From: Acetohalobium arabaticum DSM 5501
Lineage (GTDB): Bacteria > Bacillota > Halanaerobiia > Halobacteroidales > Acetohalobiaceae
Length of the DNA: 64,000 bases
Reading direction: 5' to 3'
Assembly: GCF_000144695.1 (NCBI RefSeq)
Contig: NC_014378.1
Coordinates: 532,781 to 596,780, forward strand
Part shown: piece after piece, positions 27,066 to 36,733 of the stretch
Numbering within the stretch: the first letter of the stretch is position 1
Layout: each line of letters starts with the position of its first letter
Translations under genes and position numbers: made by a program
The notes under the pieces: model-generated
Told to the model about the DNA's origin: nothing
The model's input: only the letters and a program-made list of their open reading frames with translations
The model's database searches: none

Positions 27066-29129
27066 ATGTCTAATAAAGAATTAGCAGTTGTAACTATTAG
27101 TGAAGCAACGAATAACTTATTGAAAGAGCAATTAAAGGAAATATTACAGGATAGAGTGAAGGTAAAAGGATATCAGATTAATGAAATAGGGTCTAATACT
27201 ATTAATTCAGATTTGGTATTAGCAACTAATTCTTTACAGGGAGAAATAGATAATTACATAACTGGTGTTGATGATATTATTTTTGCTAGGAGGTCTCTGG
27301 ATTTTTCCTCTTTAGAGATGTTGATTAAATTACCTGATGGTAAAGAAGTTTTGTTAGTTAATAATACTGAGATGGCAGCTTATGAAACTAAATCGATGTT
27401 GGAAAAAGTAGGTATTGATCATATTAATTTGCAGCCTTTTTATCCCGAAAAAAAATTAAATAAAGAAATAGACTTGGCTATTACTCCTGGGGAGAAAGGG
27501 TATGTTCCTGATACTGTTGAAGATATTATTGATATTGGTAGTAGAGTTCTTAGTTTAACAACAATTATTGAAGCTTTGATTAAGTTAGATTTATTGGATG
27601 AGAAGGCAGATTTGTTAGTAACTAAACATATTAAACAGTTAGTAAAATTGAGCAATAGATTATATGGAAATACAAAGAAGGTTGAAAGAATTAATCAGAT
27701 GTTGGAAGCTGTAATTAATCATGTGCATGATGGTGTAATCTATATTAATCAGCAGGAAGAAATTGAAATATTTAATCAAAAGGCTGAGGAAATTTTTGAG
27801 ATGAAGGCCAAAGAAGCAGTGGGAGCTAAAGTGGAAGAGAAGATATCCAATACTAAATTAAATTCTATTCTTAAGACAGAAGATAAGCACTTAAATGATT
27901 TGCAGGATATAGTAGAAAAGAAGATTGTAACTTCTAGAGTGCCGGTTAAATTAGATAATGAGGTTATTGGTGCTTTAGCTACTTTTAAAGATGTAACAGA
28001 AGTAAAGAAGTTAGAGAAGAACTTAAGAAGGAAGTTAAAGGATAAAGGACATATTGCTAAGTATGAATTTTCTAATATAGTTGGTAATAGTACTCAAATT
28101 AATCAAACTATCAAAAAGGCAAAGGATTTAGCTGAGAGTGAATCTACCATTCTGATTCAAGGAGAAAGCGGAACAGGAAAGGAACTATTTGCTCAATCGA
28201 TCCATAATTATTCTAATCGAGAAAAACAGCCCTTTGTAGCTGTTAATTGTGCTGCTCTGCCGGAAAATTTATTGGAAAGTGAATTATTTGGTTATGAAGA
28301 AGGGGCCTTTACTGGAGCTAAAAAAGGAGGGAGACCGGGGGTTTTTGAACAGGCCCATACTGGAACAATCTTTTTGGATGAGGTTGGTGATATTCCGCTT
28401 AAGATTCAGACTAATCTATTGAGGGTTTTGCAGGAAGAAGAGGTAATGAGAATAGGAGGAACTAAGGTAATTCCAATTAATATCAGGGTGATTGCTGCTA
28501 CTAATAAGAACTTACGTAAGTTAGTTAAAGAAGGTAAGTTTCGAGAGGATCTATATTATCGCCTTAGTGTTTTACCATTAAAGGTACCAGCTTTAAGGAA
28601 ACGAAAAGAAGATATTCCGCTTTTGATCGAATTCTTCTTACAGAAGTTTAATGCTGGGGATTTGGTGTTTTCAGAAAGAGTAAAGAGCAGATTATATAAT
28701 TATAATTGGCCTGGTAATATCAGAGAATTGGAGAATTGTATTGAATATATTTCTCAGACATGTAATGAGAGGGTAGAGATAGGAGATTTACCTTCACATT
28801 TTCATGATGAAGATAATATTTTAAGGAAGAGTATAGAAGATATAGATTGTGAAATAGAAGATATAAAGAGTGAATTAGAAGAATTAGGGGATATAAAAGA
28901 GTATCTATTTATTTTGAATGAACTCCATCTGGCAAAGCAGGAAGGGAGGAATATAGGGAGGCGGGAGATAGCTAAGAATGCTAAAATTAATAACTTACAT
29001 CTTTCTTCTCATATGGTAAGAAGCAGATTAAGGAAGTTGGAATCTTGCCGACTGGTTAATATTGGTCAAGGAAGACAAGGGACTAAAATTACTGAAAAAG
29101 GAATCGAGTTTTTAGAAAGAACAACTTAA
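27066..29129 (+). CDS. sigma-54-dependent transcriptional activator (PAS-AAA+)
   Basis: This 687-residue enhancer-binding protein has an N-terminal sensor-like region of about 190 residues without a receiver signature, a PAS domain at about 210-315 ([32 protein letters not shown]), and an AAA+ domain with Walker A GESGTGKE near 366, the sigma-54 contact loop GAFTGA at 413-418, Walker [12 protein letters not shown] and [12 protein letters not shown]. The C-terminus is not a Fis helix-turn-helix but looks like a winged helix ([20 protein letters not shown], then [10 protein letters not shown]). Sigma-54 promoters lie before this gene, before 29404 and before 34046, so it probably activates the aspartate/peptide genes downstream. 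The ligand is unknown. Confidence 0.9.
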   Translation: MSNKELAVVTISEATNNLLKEQLKEILQDRVKVKGYQINEIGSNTINSDLVLATNSLQGEIDNYITGVDDIIFARRSLDFSSLEMLIKLPDGKEVLLVNNTEMAAYETKSMLEKVGIDHINLQPFYPEKKLNKEIDLAITPGEKGYVPDTVEDIIDIGSRVLSLTTIIEALIKLDLLDEKADLLVTKHIKQLVKLSNRLYGNTKKVERINQMLEAVINHVHDGVIYINQQEEIEIFNQKAEEIFEMKAKEAVGAKVEEKISNTKLNSILKTEDKHLNDLQDIVEKKIVTSRVPVKLDNEVIGALATFKDVTEVKKLEKNLRRKLKDKGHIAKYEFSNIVGNSTQINQTIKKAKDLAESESTILIQGESGTGKELFAQSIHNYSNREKQPFVAVNCAALPENLLESELFGYEEGAFTGAKKGGRPGVFEQAHTGTIFLDEVGDIPLKIQTNLLRVLQEEEVMRIGGTKVIPINIRVIAATNKNLRKLVKEGKFREDLYYRLSVLPLKVPALRKRKEDIPLLIEFFLQKFNAGDLVFSERVKSRLYNYNWPGNIRELENCIEYISQTCNERVEIGDLPSHFHDEDNILRKSIEDIDCEIEDIKSELEELGDIKEYLFILNELHLAKQEGRNIGRREIAKNAKINNLHLSSHMVRSRLRKLESCRLVNIGQGRQGTKITEKGIEFLERTT

Positions 29130-29144
29130 ATTAATGGGTGAAAT

Positions 29145-29187
29145 GGGGGAGTTAATACCAGATTAATTATTTTTTTACCCCCCTTTT
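29145..29187 (+). terminator. possible terminator after the activator gene
   Basis: GGGGGAGTTAAT and a later ATTAAT...CCCCC can pair as an imperfect hairpin, followed by TTTTT. The fit is weaker than for other terminators here. Confidence 0.45.
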
Positions 29188-29317
29188 TAAAATATGGAGA
29201 TTAAATTGATAGGATATGATTATATATTTAATAGTTATTTTAATATATTTCATTTAATTTGTATAAAAGTTAAGAAAAATAAAATTTTGTAGATTAATAA
29301 TTATTTTTATGCATAAC

Positions 29318-29333
29318 TGGTATGAAAATTGCA
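29318..29333 (+). promoter_or_regulatory. sigma-54 promoter of the M20 peptidase gene
   Basis: TGGTAT-GAAAA-TTGCA with the GG/GC pair 12 bases apart, 70 bases before the start codon at 29404. Same form as 26973 and 33980. Confidence 0.78.
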
Positions 29334-29403
29334 ATTTATAAATCAATACAGATAATAATCAATTTTCTGAATATAGATTTGTTAAAAGAAAGGAGTTATT
29401 TAT

Positions 29404-30543
29404 GTGGATTTTAAAGAAGAAATTCTTCAATTTATTGATTCTAATCTAGATAGGTTTATTGAAGAAAGTATTAAGATCCAACAGATCCCTGCTCCAACTT
29501 TTCACGAAGAGAATAGAGCAGATTATATTAGAAATAGGCTAGAATCATTTGCAAGAGGTAAGGTGCAGATTGATAAAGTAGGTAATGTAATAAAGACCTA
29601 TACTGTAGATGAAGATCTGCCTACAGTTATGATTGCTGCTCATTTGGATACTGTCTTTTCGAAGGAAGTAGATTTGGAAGTGAAAAGAGAAGGAAATGAA
29701 ATTTATGGGCCTGGACTCTGTGATAATAGTTTAAGCTTAGAGGGCTTAGTAATGATAGCAGAAATAATGGATAAATTTGAGCTGGAACTTAATTATAATT
29801 TGATATTAACTTCTACAGTAGGTGAAGAGGGTAGAGGCAACTTAAAAGGTATGCAGCAGGTGATGGAAGATTATCAAGATAAGATAGATACAGTTATTGT
29901 TTTGGAAGGAGATGGTCTAGGTAGAATTACTCATCAGGCAGTTGGCAGCAGCCGCTGGAAGGTAGAGTTTAGTGCTAAAGGCGGACATAGCTGGGGAGAC
30001 TTTGGAAATTCCAGTGCGGTTCATACTATGTCAAAGATAATCAGCGCTTTATCCGATTTTGAGTTGCCGACTGAACCGAAAACAACCTTTAATGTTGGCA
30101 AGGTAGCTGGAGGCCGAGCAGTTAATGCTATTGCTTCTAAGGCAGAAATGTTATTGGAAGTTAGGTCAGTAGGTGAGGAGGCTTTAGCAGAAGTAAGCCA
30201 AGAATTTAAGAAGATTATTCAAGAAGTTTGTCGGCAGAATGGAGTTGAAGTTGGATTTGAGAATATAGGTAAGAGGCCGGCTGGTGGGCTTAATAAAGAG
30301 CATCAGTTAGTAAAGCTATTAAAAAGAATTCATCAGAGACTGGACCTAAGTTCTAGCTTTAAGCCTGGAAGTACCGATGGGAACTTACCATTAAATTTAG
30401 GGATTCCTGCTGTAACTATAGGATTAACTAAAGGTGTAAACTTACATTCAACAGATGAATATATAGAAGTTAAACCGCTGAAGAAAGGATTACAGCAGTT
30501 AATTTTAATAGTTTTACAGATTGAAGATTATATTAAGTCTTAA
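29404..30543 (+). CDS. M20-family metallopeptidase
   Basis: This 379-residue zinc peptidase resembles PepT/ArgE/DapE enzymes. Metal ligands can be placed: H80-x-D82 in AAHLDTVF, an Asp in GPGLCDNSLS, Glu-Glu in TVGEEGRGN, an Asp/Glu region in VLEGDGLG and a C-terminal His in GVNLHSTDEYIE. The dimerisation domain runs about 185-290. The substrate cannot be fixed from sequence; a di- or tripeptidase or N-acyl amino acid hydrolase would fit a regulon that degrades amino acids. The start is GTG 29404 after AAAGGAG. It is the first gene after a sigma-54 promoter. Confidence 0.82.
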   Translation: MDFKEEILQFIDSNLDRFIEESIKIQQIPAPTFHEENRADYIRNRLESFARGKVQIDKVGNVIKTYTVDEDLPTVMIAAHLDTVFSKEVDLEVKREGNEIYGPGLCDNSLSLEGLVMIAEIMDKFELELNYNLILTSTVGEEGRGNLKGMQQVMEDYQDKIDTVIVLEGDGLGRITHQAVGSSRWKVEFSAKGGHSWGDFGNSSAVHTMSKIISALSDFELPTEPKTTFNVGKVAGGRAVNAIASKAEMLLEVRSVGEEALAEVSQEFKKIIQEVCRQNGVEVGFENIGKRPAGGLNKEHQLVKLLKRIHQRLDLSSSFKPGSTDGNLPLNLGIPAVTIGLTKGVNLHSTDEYIEVKPLKKGLQQLILIVLQIEDYIKS

Positions 30544-30675
30544 AAAATAGATATAAATGACTTATAAAGGAGGTGATTATGGAATTATAGTTCAGAGTTT
30601 ATAACAGCCGGAATCTCAATAGTCTATTAAGATGAGAAAATTCAATAAAGTAAATTAAAAGGGAGGCAATATTAA

Positions 30676-32082
30676 ATGGAAAAAACGAAAGAGTTACCTT
30701 CAATGGGGAAAGTATTTCTAGTATTAGGTGGTTTTTTAGCATTAGCTTTTGCTTTTACTACTTTAGGAATTTCAATTCATTTGGCTATATTTAGCGGTTG
30801 GTTTCTAGCTATTGGTGTAGGTTTATCACTAGGTTATACTTATGAAGAATTGGAAGATGCAATTTCTGATGGTATCCATAATGGTATGAGTGCAGTAATA
30901 ATTTTATTAGCAGTAGGTGCTTTAGTTGGAACCTGGATTTCAGGTGGAATTGTGCCTACTATAATTTATTATGGTTTAAAAACAATTCATCCATCTATCT
31001 TTTTCTTAGCAACTTTAATTATTTGTACTCTGACTTCTCTTTCTACAGGTACTTCCTGGGGAGCTGCAGGAACAGCTGGTATTGCTATGATGGGTATAGG
31101 AGCTGGTTTAGGTGTTCCAGACCCAATGACAGCAGGTGCAGTTTTATCTGGTGCTTATTTTGGAGATAAGCTGTCTCCATTATCTGATAGTACAATTTTA
31201 TCGGCTTCGATGTCTGATGTTGATGTAATCGAACACGTTAAAGGTATGTTTCCAGCTTCTGTAGTAGGTTATGCTATAGCAGCGATAGGATTTACAATTT
31301 TAGGATTTAATGTTGGTGGCGGTTCTACTGATTTAAATAGAGTTAATGAGGTTATGAATGCTATTGAGGGTATGTATAATATTAATCCTTTGTCTTTTCT
31401 TCCTTTGGTAATAGTGATTGGATTACTAATAATGGAAAAGCCGTCGATTCCGGTTATAACTTTTGGATCAGTATTAGGTATAATCTGGGGAATAGGTTTC
31501 CAGGGGTTAGAGCCTGTAAAAGCAATTGGAACAGCCTGGAGTCAAATACCTAAGGATACAGGTATGGAGTTTATTGATAGTATTTTAAGTCGAGGCGGTA
31601 TGCAGTCTATGCTTTGGTCTGTAGGAGTTATTTTATTCGGTTTAGGCTTTGGTGGATTATTAGATGAGATAGGTATTCTGGAGGCTATTGCTAAAAAGGT
31701 TGAAAAAGGAATTAATTCTGGTGGTTCTTTAACAGTTACTACAATTCTTGTTGGTTTTCTTGGCAACCTATTTGGTAGTGCAATGTATGTTTCATTAATT
31801 TTAACTCCGAAGATTATGGAGAAAAAATATGATGAATTAGGGTATGATAGAAAAGTTCTTTCTCGAAATACTGAGTTTGGAGGTACTTTGACGTCAGGTA
31901 TGATACCTTGGAGTGATAATGGAATTTATATGGCTGGAATATTAGGAGTATCAACGCTTGATTACCTACCATATATGTGGTTAGCATTTGCTTGTATTGG
32001 TGTATCCATTATTTACGGCTTTACAGATAAATTTATGTATAGAGTAGATGATGAAGCAACTGATGATGGAATGACAGTATAA
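30676..32082 (+). CDS. NhaC-family Na+/H+ antiporter
   Basis: This 468-residue membrane protein has about eleven hydrophobic segments and the NhaC signature GTSWGAAGTAGIAMM followed by GVPDPMTAGAVLSGAYFGDK and LSPLSDSTILSASMS. NhaC proteins exchange sodium for protons; the related MleN swaps malate for lactate with these ions. Its place in a block that makes and consumes aspartate, fumarate and malate leaves substrate-linked exchange open. It lies 132 bases after the peptidase gene, probably in the same sigma-54 transcript, with its own RBS GGGAGG. Confidence 0.88.
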   Translation: MEKTKELPSMGKVFLVLGGFLALAFAFTTLGISIHLAIFSGWFLAIGVGLSLGYTYEELEDAISDGIHNGMSAVIILLAVGALVGTWISGGIVPTIIYYGLKTIHPSIFFLATLIICTLTSLSTGTSWGAAGTAGIAMMGIGAGLGVPDPMTAGAVLSGAYFGDKLSPLSDSTILSASMSDVDVIEHVKGMFPASVVGYAIAAIGFTILGFNVGGGSTDLNRVNEVMNAIEGMYNINPLSFLPLVIVIGLLIMEKPSIPVITFGSVLGIIWGIGFQGLEPVKAIGTAWSQIPKDTGMEFIDSILSRGGMQSMLWSVGVILFGLGFGGLLDEIGILEAIAKKVEKGINSGGSLTVTTILVGFLGNLFGSAMYVSLILTPKIMEKKYDELGYDRKVLSRNTEFGGTLTSGMIPWSDNGIYMAGILGVSTLDYLPYMWLAFACIGVSIIYGFTDKFMYRVDDEATDDGMTV

Positions 32083-32103
32083 GCAAGTTAAAAGTTAAAT
32101 TTA

Positions 32104-32659
32104 ATTGATATTATGTGTCACTCTGCAATCTTTCCACGCATATATTCGATCATGATATTGCAGGAATAGTCAATATGTATCCGCCGCTTGTCGTTCGCTC
32201 AACGTCCTGTTTCGCTCACTGTCAAAAACTGGCCCTCCATCATCCGTGATTCCGGGCTAGTTTTAAGAATCGCTCTGGACACATATTGACTATCTGTAAT
32301 AAAGTATCATCACCGATGGAAGCTACTTTAGGTGTATGATAATCTATTTTGGATTACAAATAGTCAACATTTCTCTGAAGCGACTCTTAAAACTGATTCG
32401 GAACCATGGAGGCTGTAGAGAAACTGATTTTAGCTCTTTGTCTTTAAATCAGAGCTTTAATATTATCTCTTGGCTCAGTAAGTTCATCCCATAGCCAGCA
32501 TTGGTTTGTATGCTGGATATGGTGGAGAATCAGTTTTTGAGAACGAATGAGGCAGGACGCCGAATGAGTGGCAAGCGTAAGAGATTTGTTGACTATAATC
32601 TGCAATATCATGAAAGAAACTATATTAGCTACAAATGGAAAGTGACACATAATATCAAT
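32104..32659. repeat. composite palindromic element (about 556 bp) with nested inverted repeats
   Basis: Outer arms: 32104-32122 with 32641-32659 (19 bp, perfect) and 32151-32163 with 32600-32612 (13 bp, perfect). Inside are three units bounded by ATAGTCAA/TTGACTAT: 32166-32293 (13-bp perfect ends ATAGTCAATATGT), 32286-32300 with 32353-32367 (14 of 15), and 32360-32596 (10-bp perfect ends ATAGTCAACA). The third unit holds an expanded inverted copy of the first (for example CAAAAACTG and AGTTTTAAGA blocks). It fills the 606-base gap between nhaC and the asparaginase gene and is richer in GC than its surroundings. No protein is credible here. It may be a MITE-like repeat or a structured RNA. 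Confidence 0.8.
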
Positions 32660-32688
32660 ATAATTTCATAAGTTATGGAGGGATAATT

Positions 32689-33729
32689 ATGAAGAAAATA
32701 CTTTTCATTACAACTGGAGGAACTATTGCTTCTTCTGAAGGGGATAATGGATTAGAGCCTTCTTTTGATGCTGAGGAATTATTAGCTCATATACCTGAGA
32801 TCAGGGATCTTTGTGATATAAATGGAAAGTTAGTTATGAATATAGATAGTACAAATATGAGACCTACTTCAGTAAAGAAGATAGCTGAAACAGTCTTTGA
32901 AAATTATGATGATTATGATGGATTTGTGGTAACTCATGGTACTGATACGATGGGATATACTTCATCATTATTAACATATATGTTGTCTAATATTAAAAAA
33001 CCGGTTGTTGTTACAGGTTCTCAAGTTGCAATAGGCCAACCTTATACAGATGCCAAAAAGAATATTTCAGATGCTGTAAGATTTGCTCTTGAAGGAGTTC
33101 CAGGAATATTTGTAGCATTTGATGGCAAAATAATTAATGGAACAAGAGCAATAAAGATGAGAAGTAAAAGCATGAATGCTTTTGAGAGTATAAATAGACC
33201 TTATGTAGCTTCTATTAAGTTGGGTAAAATTACATATAATGGAGATAGCAGGGGAAATGAGTATGAGAATGAATATGAAATAATGAATATTGATCCAAGT
33301 GAACCTTTTAGATTAAGAACTGATCTATGTACAGATGTATTTGTTTTAAAACTTTATCCTGGTATTGATCCTGATATCTTTGATTTTATAAAAGAAAATT
33401 ATAAAGGACTAGTTATTGAAACTTTTGGGCTTGGTGGTATTCCAAATTTAGAGGATTATAATATTGTTTCTAAAGTAAAAGAGGTTATTGAGGCTGGGGT
33501 TGTCGTTGCAGTAACAACGCAGTGTGTTGAAGAGGGAGTTAATTTAGGTGTTTATGAAGTGGGGCGAGATTTAGCAGAGCATAATAAAGCAATAATTACT
33601 GGTGATATGAATACTGAAGCAATAGTTGGTAAATTAATGTGGGCGTTAGGAAACTTTAATAATTTGAGTGACGTTAAGTGTTTTATGGAAACTCCTATAT
33701 TTGGAGATATGAGCGTTGAAGAAAAATAG
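32689..33729 (+). CDS. ansA: type I L-asparaginase
   Basis: The enzyme hydrolyses asparagine to aspartate and ammonia. The first catalytic threonine motif FITTGGTIAS lies at residues 6-15 and the second, HGTDTMGYT, at about 84-92; GSQVAIGQPYTDAKKN and TQCVEEGVNLGVYEVG are also typical. Length 346 without a signal peptide indicates a cytoplasmic enzyme. The RBS GGAGGG precedes the ATG. Its product feeds aspartase two genes downstream. A 36-bp perfect palindromic terminator follows, so the next genes have their own promoter. Confidence 0.9.
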   Translation: MKKILFITTGGTIASSEGDNGLEPSFDAEELLAHIPEIRDLCDINGKLVMNIDSTNMRPTSVKKIAETVFENYDDYDGFVVTHGTDTMGYTSSLLTYMLSNIKKPVVVTGSQVAIGQPYTDAKKNISDAVRFALEGVPGIFVAFDGKIINGTRAIKMRSKSMNAFESINRPYVASIKLGKITYNGDSRGNEYENEYEIMNIDPSEPFRLRTDLCTDVFVLKLYPGIDPDIFDFIKENYKGLVIETFGLGGIPNLEDYNIVSKVKEVIEAGVVVAVTTQCVEEGVNLGVYEVGRDLAEHNKAIITGDMNTEAIVGKLMWALGNFNNLSDVKCFMETPIFGDMSVEEK

Positions 33730-33741
33730 AAAATAGCTGTT

Positions 33742-33784
33742 AAAATAAGCTCAGGCCTTAAGGCCTGAGCTTATTTTTATGCAG
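33742..33784 (+). terminator. intrinsic terminator after the asparaginase gene
   Basis: 33742-33759 is the exact reverse complement of 33760-33777 (18-bp arms, no spacer), with TTTTT in and after the right arm. The rest of 33785-34045 has no gene; it holds the sigma-54 promoter at 33980 and a perfect AATGAAA-AAG-TTTCATT repeat just before it. Confidence 0.88.
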
Positions 33785-33979
33785 TAAATTTTCAAGTGGT
33801 AAAATGGGTAATCTAAAATAGTAATTGGGGGATATTGGGGAAGCTTCAAGCGATTAAAACCGATAATTTATTTACTTTTATTATCAAATATTAAAATTAA
33901 TGGTTGCTTTAGAGCATAAGAACAGTAAAAAATGGGATTTAATTATTTTTTGAAATGAAAAAGTTTCATTAGGATATTC

Positions 33980-33995
33980 TGGTATGGAATATGCA
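33980..33995 (+). promoter_or_regulatory. sigma-54 promoter of the malic enzyme-aspartase-fumarase operon
   Basis: TGGTAT-GGAAT-ATGCA with GG and GC 12 bases apart, 50 bases before the malic enzyme start. The inverted repeat AATGAAA-AAG-TTTCATT ends about 9 bases upstream. Confidence 0.72.
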
Positions 33996-34045
33996 ATTAT
34001 AAAATAGTAAAGTAATTTTAAAAGCAGATAAAAGGAGGATATAGA

Positions 34046-35266
34046 ATGAGTTTAAAAGAGAAAGCATTAGACTTACATGAAGATAATCAGGGAAAATTAA
34101 AGGTAGATACAAAAGTCAAAGTTGAGACTGAAGATGATTTATCTTTAGCTTATTCACCAGGGGTAGCTGAGCCCTGTCTTGAGATTAAAGATGATAGAGA
34201 GAAGATATTTGATTATACAAATAAGTCCAATTTTGTAGCTGTGGTCAGCAATGGTAGTGCAGTATTGGGATTGGGTGATATAGGAAGCGAAGCATCTATG
34301 CCGGTAATGGAAGGAAAATCAGTACTATTTAAAGAATTTGGAGGAGTAGATGCCTTTCCAATCTGTTTAGATGAAGAAGATCCAGACAAATTGATTGAGA
34401 CGGTTAAACGTATGGCGACGACCTTTGGCGGTATTAATTTAGAAGATATCAAATCACCAGAATGTTTCTATATTGAAAAGCGGCTTAAAGAAGAGTTGGA
34501 TATCCCGGTTTTCCATGATGATCAGCATGGAACAGCTATAATTGTTCTGGCTGGCTTAATAAATTCTTTAAAGCTGGTAGGTAAAGAAAAAGAGGATGTT
34601 AGAGTAATTGTCAATGGAGCCGGCGCAGCAGGGACAAGTGTTACTAAACTATTATTGGCAGAAGGAATTGGAGAAGTGATTGTTGTTGATAAAGAGGGAG
34701 CTATCTATGAAGGACAGGATAGTTTGACTGAAAGTCAAGAGGAGTTGGCTAGATTAACCAATCCTGAAAATGAAAAAGGAAGTTTAAGTCAGGTAATTAA
34801 AGGAGCAGATGTCTTTATTGGCGTTTCAGTAGCCGGCGTGTTGAAAAAAGAGATGGTACGGAAGATGGCTGATGATCCTATTATCTTCCCTATGGCCAAT
34901 CCTGAACCTGAGATCTGGCCTGAAGATGCTTTTGCTGCAGGAGCAAAGATAGTAGGTACTGGCCGTTCTGATTATCCTAATCAGGTTAATAATGTTATGG
35001 CCTTTCCTGGGCTCTTCCGCGGAGCCTTGGATGTAAGGGCTAAAGATATAAATGAAGAGATGAAGGTGGCAGCTTCTTATGCCTTGGCTGAACTTGTCTC
35101 CGAGGAGGAGTTAACAGCTGATTATGTAATTCCTAAGCCTTTTGATGAACGAGTAGGACCTTATGTAGCTGCAGCTGTAGCCCAGGCAGCAGTTGAGAGT
35201 GGGGTAGCACGGATTGAGCTTGATTATGAAACGGAATTAGAGCAGGCTAAAGAATTGATGGCTTAG
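34046..35266 (+). CDS. NAD(P)-dependent malic enzyme
   Basis: Malic enzyme decarboxylates malate to pyruvate with reduction of NAD(P). The short bacterial form is recognised by YSPGVAEPCLEI (catalytic Tyr), GSAVLGLGDIGSEASMPVMEGKS, FHDDQHGTAIIVLAGLIN (metal Asp pair), the nucleotide fold NGAGAAGTSV and FPMANPEPEIWPEDA. Length 406 is normal and no C-terminal phosphotransacetylase domain is present. AAAGGAGG precedes the ATG. With fumarase encoded downstream it turns fumarate into pyruvate. Confidence 0.93.
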   Translation: MSLKEKALDLHEDNQGKLKVDTKVKVETEDDLSLAYSPGVAEPCLEIKDDREKIFDYTNKSNFVAVVSNGSAVLGLGDIGSEASMPVMEGKSVLFKEFGGVDAFPICLDEEDPDKLIETVKRMATTFGGINLEDIKSPECFYIEKRLKEELDIPVFHDDQHGTAIIVLAGLINSLKLVGKEKEDVRVIVNGAGAAGTSVTKLLLAEGIGEVIVVDKEGAIYEGQDSLTESQEELARLTNPENEKGSLSQVIKGADVFIGVSVAGVLKKEMVRKMADDPIIFPMANPEPEIWPEDAFAAGAKIVGTGRSDYPNQVNNVMAFPGLFRGALDVRAKDINEEMKVAASYALAELVSEEELTADYVIPKPFDERVGPYVAAAVAQAAVESGVARIELDYETELEQAKELMA

Positions 35267-35300
35267 AGGATTATAAAAAATTATTAGGAGGGGATTAACA

Positions 35301-36716
35301 ATGTCAAGAATTGAAAAGGATTTTTTAGGAGAAATGGAGATTGAGGATGAAGCATATTATGGAGTTCAGAGTAAGAGAGCAGCCCAGAACTTTATGGTGA
35401 CTGGAGTTTCTATTTCATCAGAATTAATTCATGCGTTGGGAGTAGTCAAGAAAGCAGTAACTACAGCAAATATGAATCTGGGGTATCTTGGTAAGGAGAA
35501 AGCAAAGGCAATTATACAGGCTGCTGAAGAAGTAAGAGAAGGAAAGTTTGATGATGAGGTTATTCTGGATTCGGTTCAGGGTGGAGCAGGTACCTCTATT
35601 AATATGAATATTAATGAGATAATTGCTAACAGAGCATTGGAGATTCTAGGATATGAGAAAGGCGATTATGATCGAGTACATCCTAATACTGATGTAAATA
35701 TGGCCCAATCAACTAATGATGTAATACCTACTGCAATTAGAATAGCTACTCTTAGAAAGATTGACGGCTTAATTGAAGCTACAAATTTATTGGATAAGAG
35801 GTTGATCCAGAAAGAAGAAGAGTTTGATGATGTACTTAAAATGGGACGAACTCAGCTGCAGGATGCAGTACCGATCAGATTAGGACAGGAATTTGGTGCT
35901 TATCGAAAAACAGTTGAACGTTTTATTGATCGAATTAAGGAAGTTAGAAATGATTTAACAGAAATTAATTTAGGAGCCACGGCCGTAGGAACCGGTTTAA
36001 ATGCTGATCCTAAGTATATTGAACTGGCTATTAAGGAGTTAAGAAAGAGTACAGGTTTAAAATTGGAATCAACTGATAATCTAATTGATGGTACTCAGAA
36101 CACTGATATCTTTGTTGAAGTATCTGGACGATTAAAGACTTTTGCTAGCAGTCTATCCAAGATAGCTAATGATCTTAGACTATTAGATTCTGGTCCAAAG
36201 GCAGGATTAAATGAGATTAATCTTCCAGCAGTCCAGCCGGGATCATCAATTATGCCGGGAAAGGTTAATCCGGTGATTCCGGAAATGGTAAATCAGGCTT
36301 CTTTTCAGGTGTTGGGTAATGATCAGACAATTACTTTAGCTTCCGAGGCAGGGCAGTTGGAGTTAAATGTAATGGTACCGGTAATAGTCTTTAATCTATT
36401 ACAGTCAATTAATATTTTGACTAATGTAAATAGGATATTTGCTGAAAAGTGTATCAAGGATATTACAGTTAATAAAGAACGATGTGAGGAGTTTGTTGAC
36501 CGCAGTGTAGGTGTTGTGACAGCACTTAATCCTCATATTGGCTATGCTAAGGCCTGTGAAGTTGCTAAGAAATCTCTAAGAGAGGATCGACCTGTTAAAG
36601 AGATTATTTTAGAAGAGGATATTATGGATGAAGAGAAGTTATCCCAGATATTGAATCCAGTTGAAATGACAGAGCCGGGAATTGCAGGTAAGCAGTTATT
36701 ACCTAAGGAAGCATAA
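35301..36716 (+). CDS. aspA: aspartate ammonia-lyase
   Basis: Aspartase deaminates aspartate to fumarate. The superfamily signature GSSIMPGKVNPV is at residues 314-325. YYGVQSKRAAQNF near the start, HPNTDVNMAQSTNDVIPTAIRIA and GRTQLQDAVPIRLGQEF are also present. Context (asparaginase, Asp/Glu racemase, fumarase) supports aspartase over class II fumarase, and the DAVPIRLGQEF stretch favours it too. Length 471 is normal. The RBS AGGAGGGG precedes the ATG. Confidence 0.88.
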   Translation: MSRIEKDFLGEMEIEDEAYYGVQSKRAAQNFMVTGVSISSELIHALGVVKKAVTTANMNLGYLGKEKAKAIIQAAEEVREGKFDDEVILDSVQGGAGTSINMNINEIIANRALEILGYEKGDYDRVHPNTDVNMAQSTNDVIPTAIRIATLRKIDGLIEATNLLDKRLIQKEEEFDDVLKMGRTQLQDAVPIRLGQEFGAYRKTVERFIDRIKEVRNDLTEINLGATAVGTGLNADPKYIELAIKELRKSTGLKLESTDNLIDGTQNTDIFVEVSGRLKTFASSLSKIANDLRLLDSGPKAGLNEINLPAVQPGSSIMPGKVNPVIPEMVNQASFQVLGNDQTITLASEAGQLELNVMVPVIVFNLLQSINILTNVNRIFAEKCIKDITVNKERCEEFVDRSVGVVTALNPHIGYAKACEVAKKSLREDRPVKEIILEEDIMDEEKLSQILNPVEMTEPGIAGKQLLPKEA

Positions 36717-36733
36717 GAAAGGGACTGATAAAC

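Noticed and set aside
32444-32650. 68-residue minus-strand frame within the palindromic element
   Set aside because: The frame crosses inverted-repeat arms, has no RBS and no recognisable domain; the DNA is better explained as a repeat or structured RNA.
32104-32659. OLE or another known large extremophile RNA
   Set aside because: The length is similar but I could not place any of the diagnostic motifs or the usual neighbouring genes; the inverted duplication of units fits a repeat element at least as well.
35301-36716. Class II fumarase as the identity of the lyase gene
   Set aside because: The GSSIMPGKVNPV signature is shared, but the DAVPIRLGQEF stretch, the adjacent asparaginase and racemase genes, and the separate class I fumarase favour aspartase.
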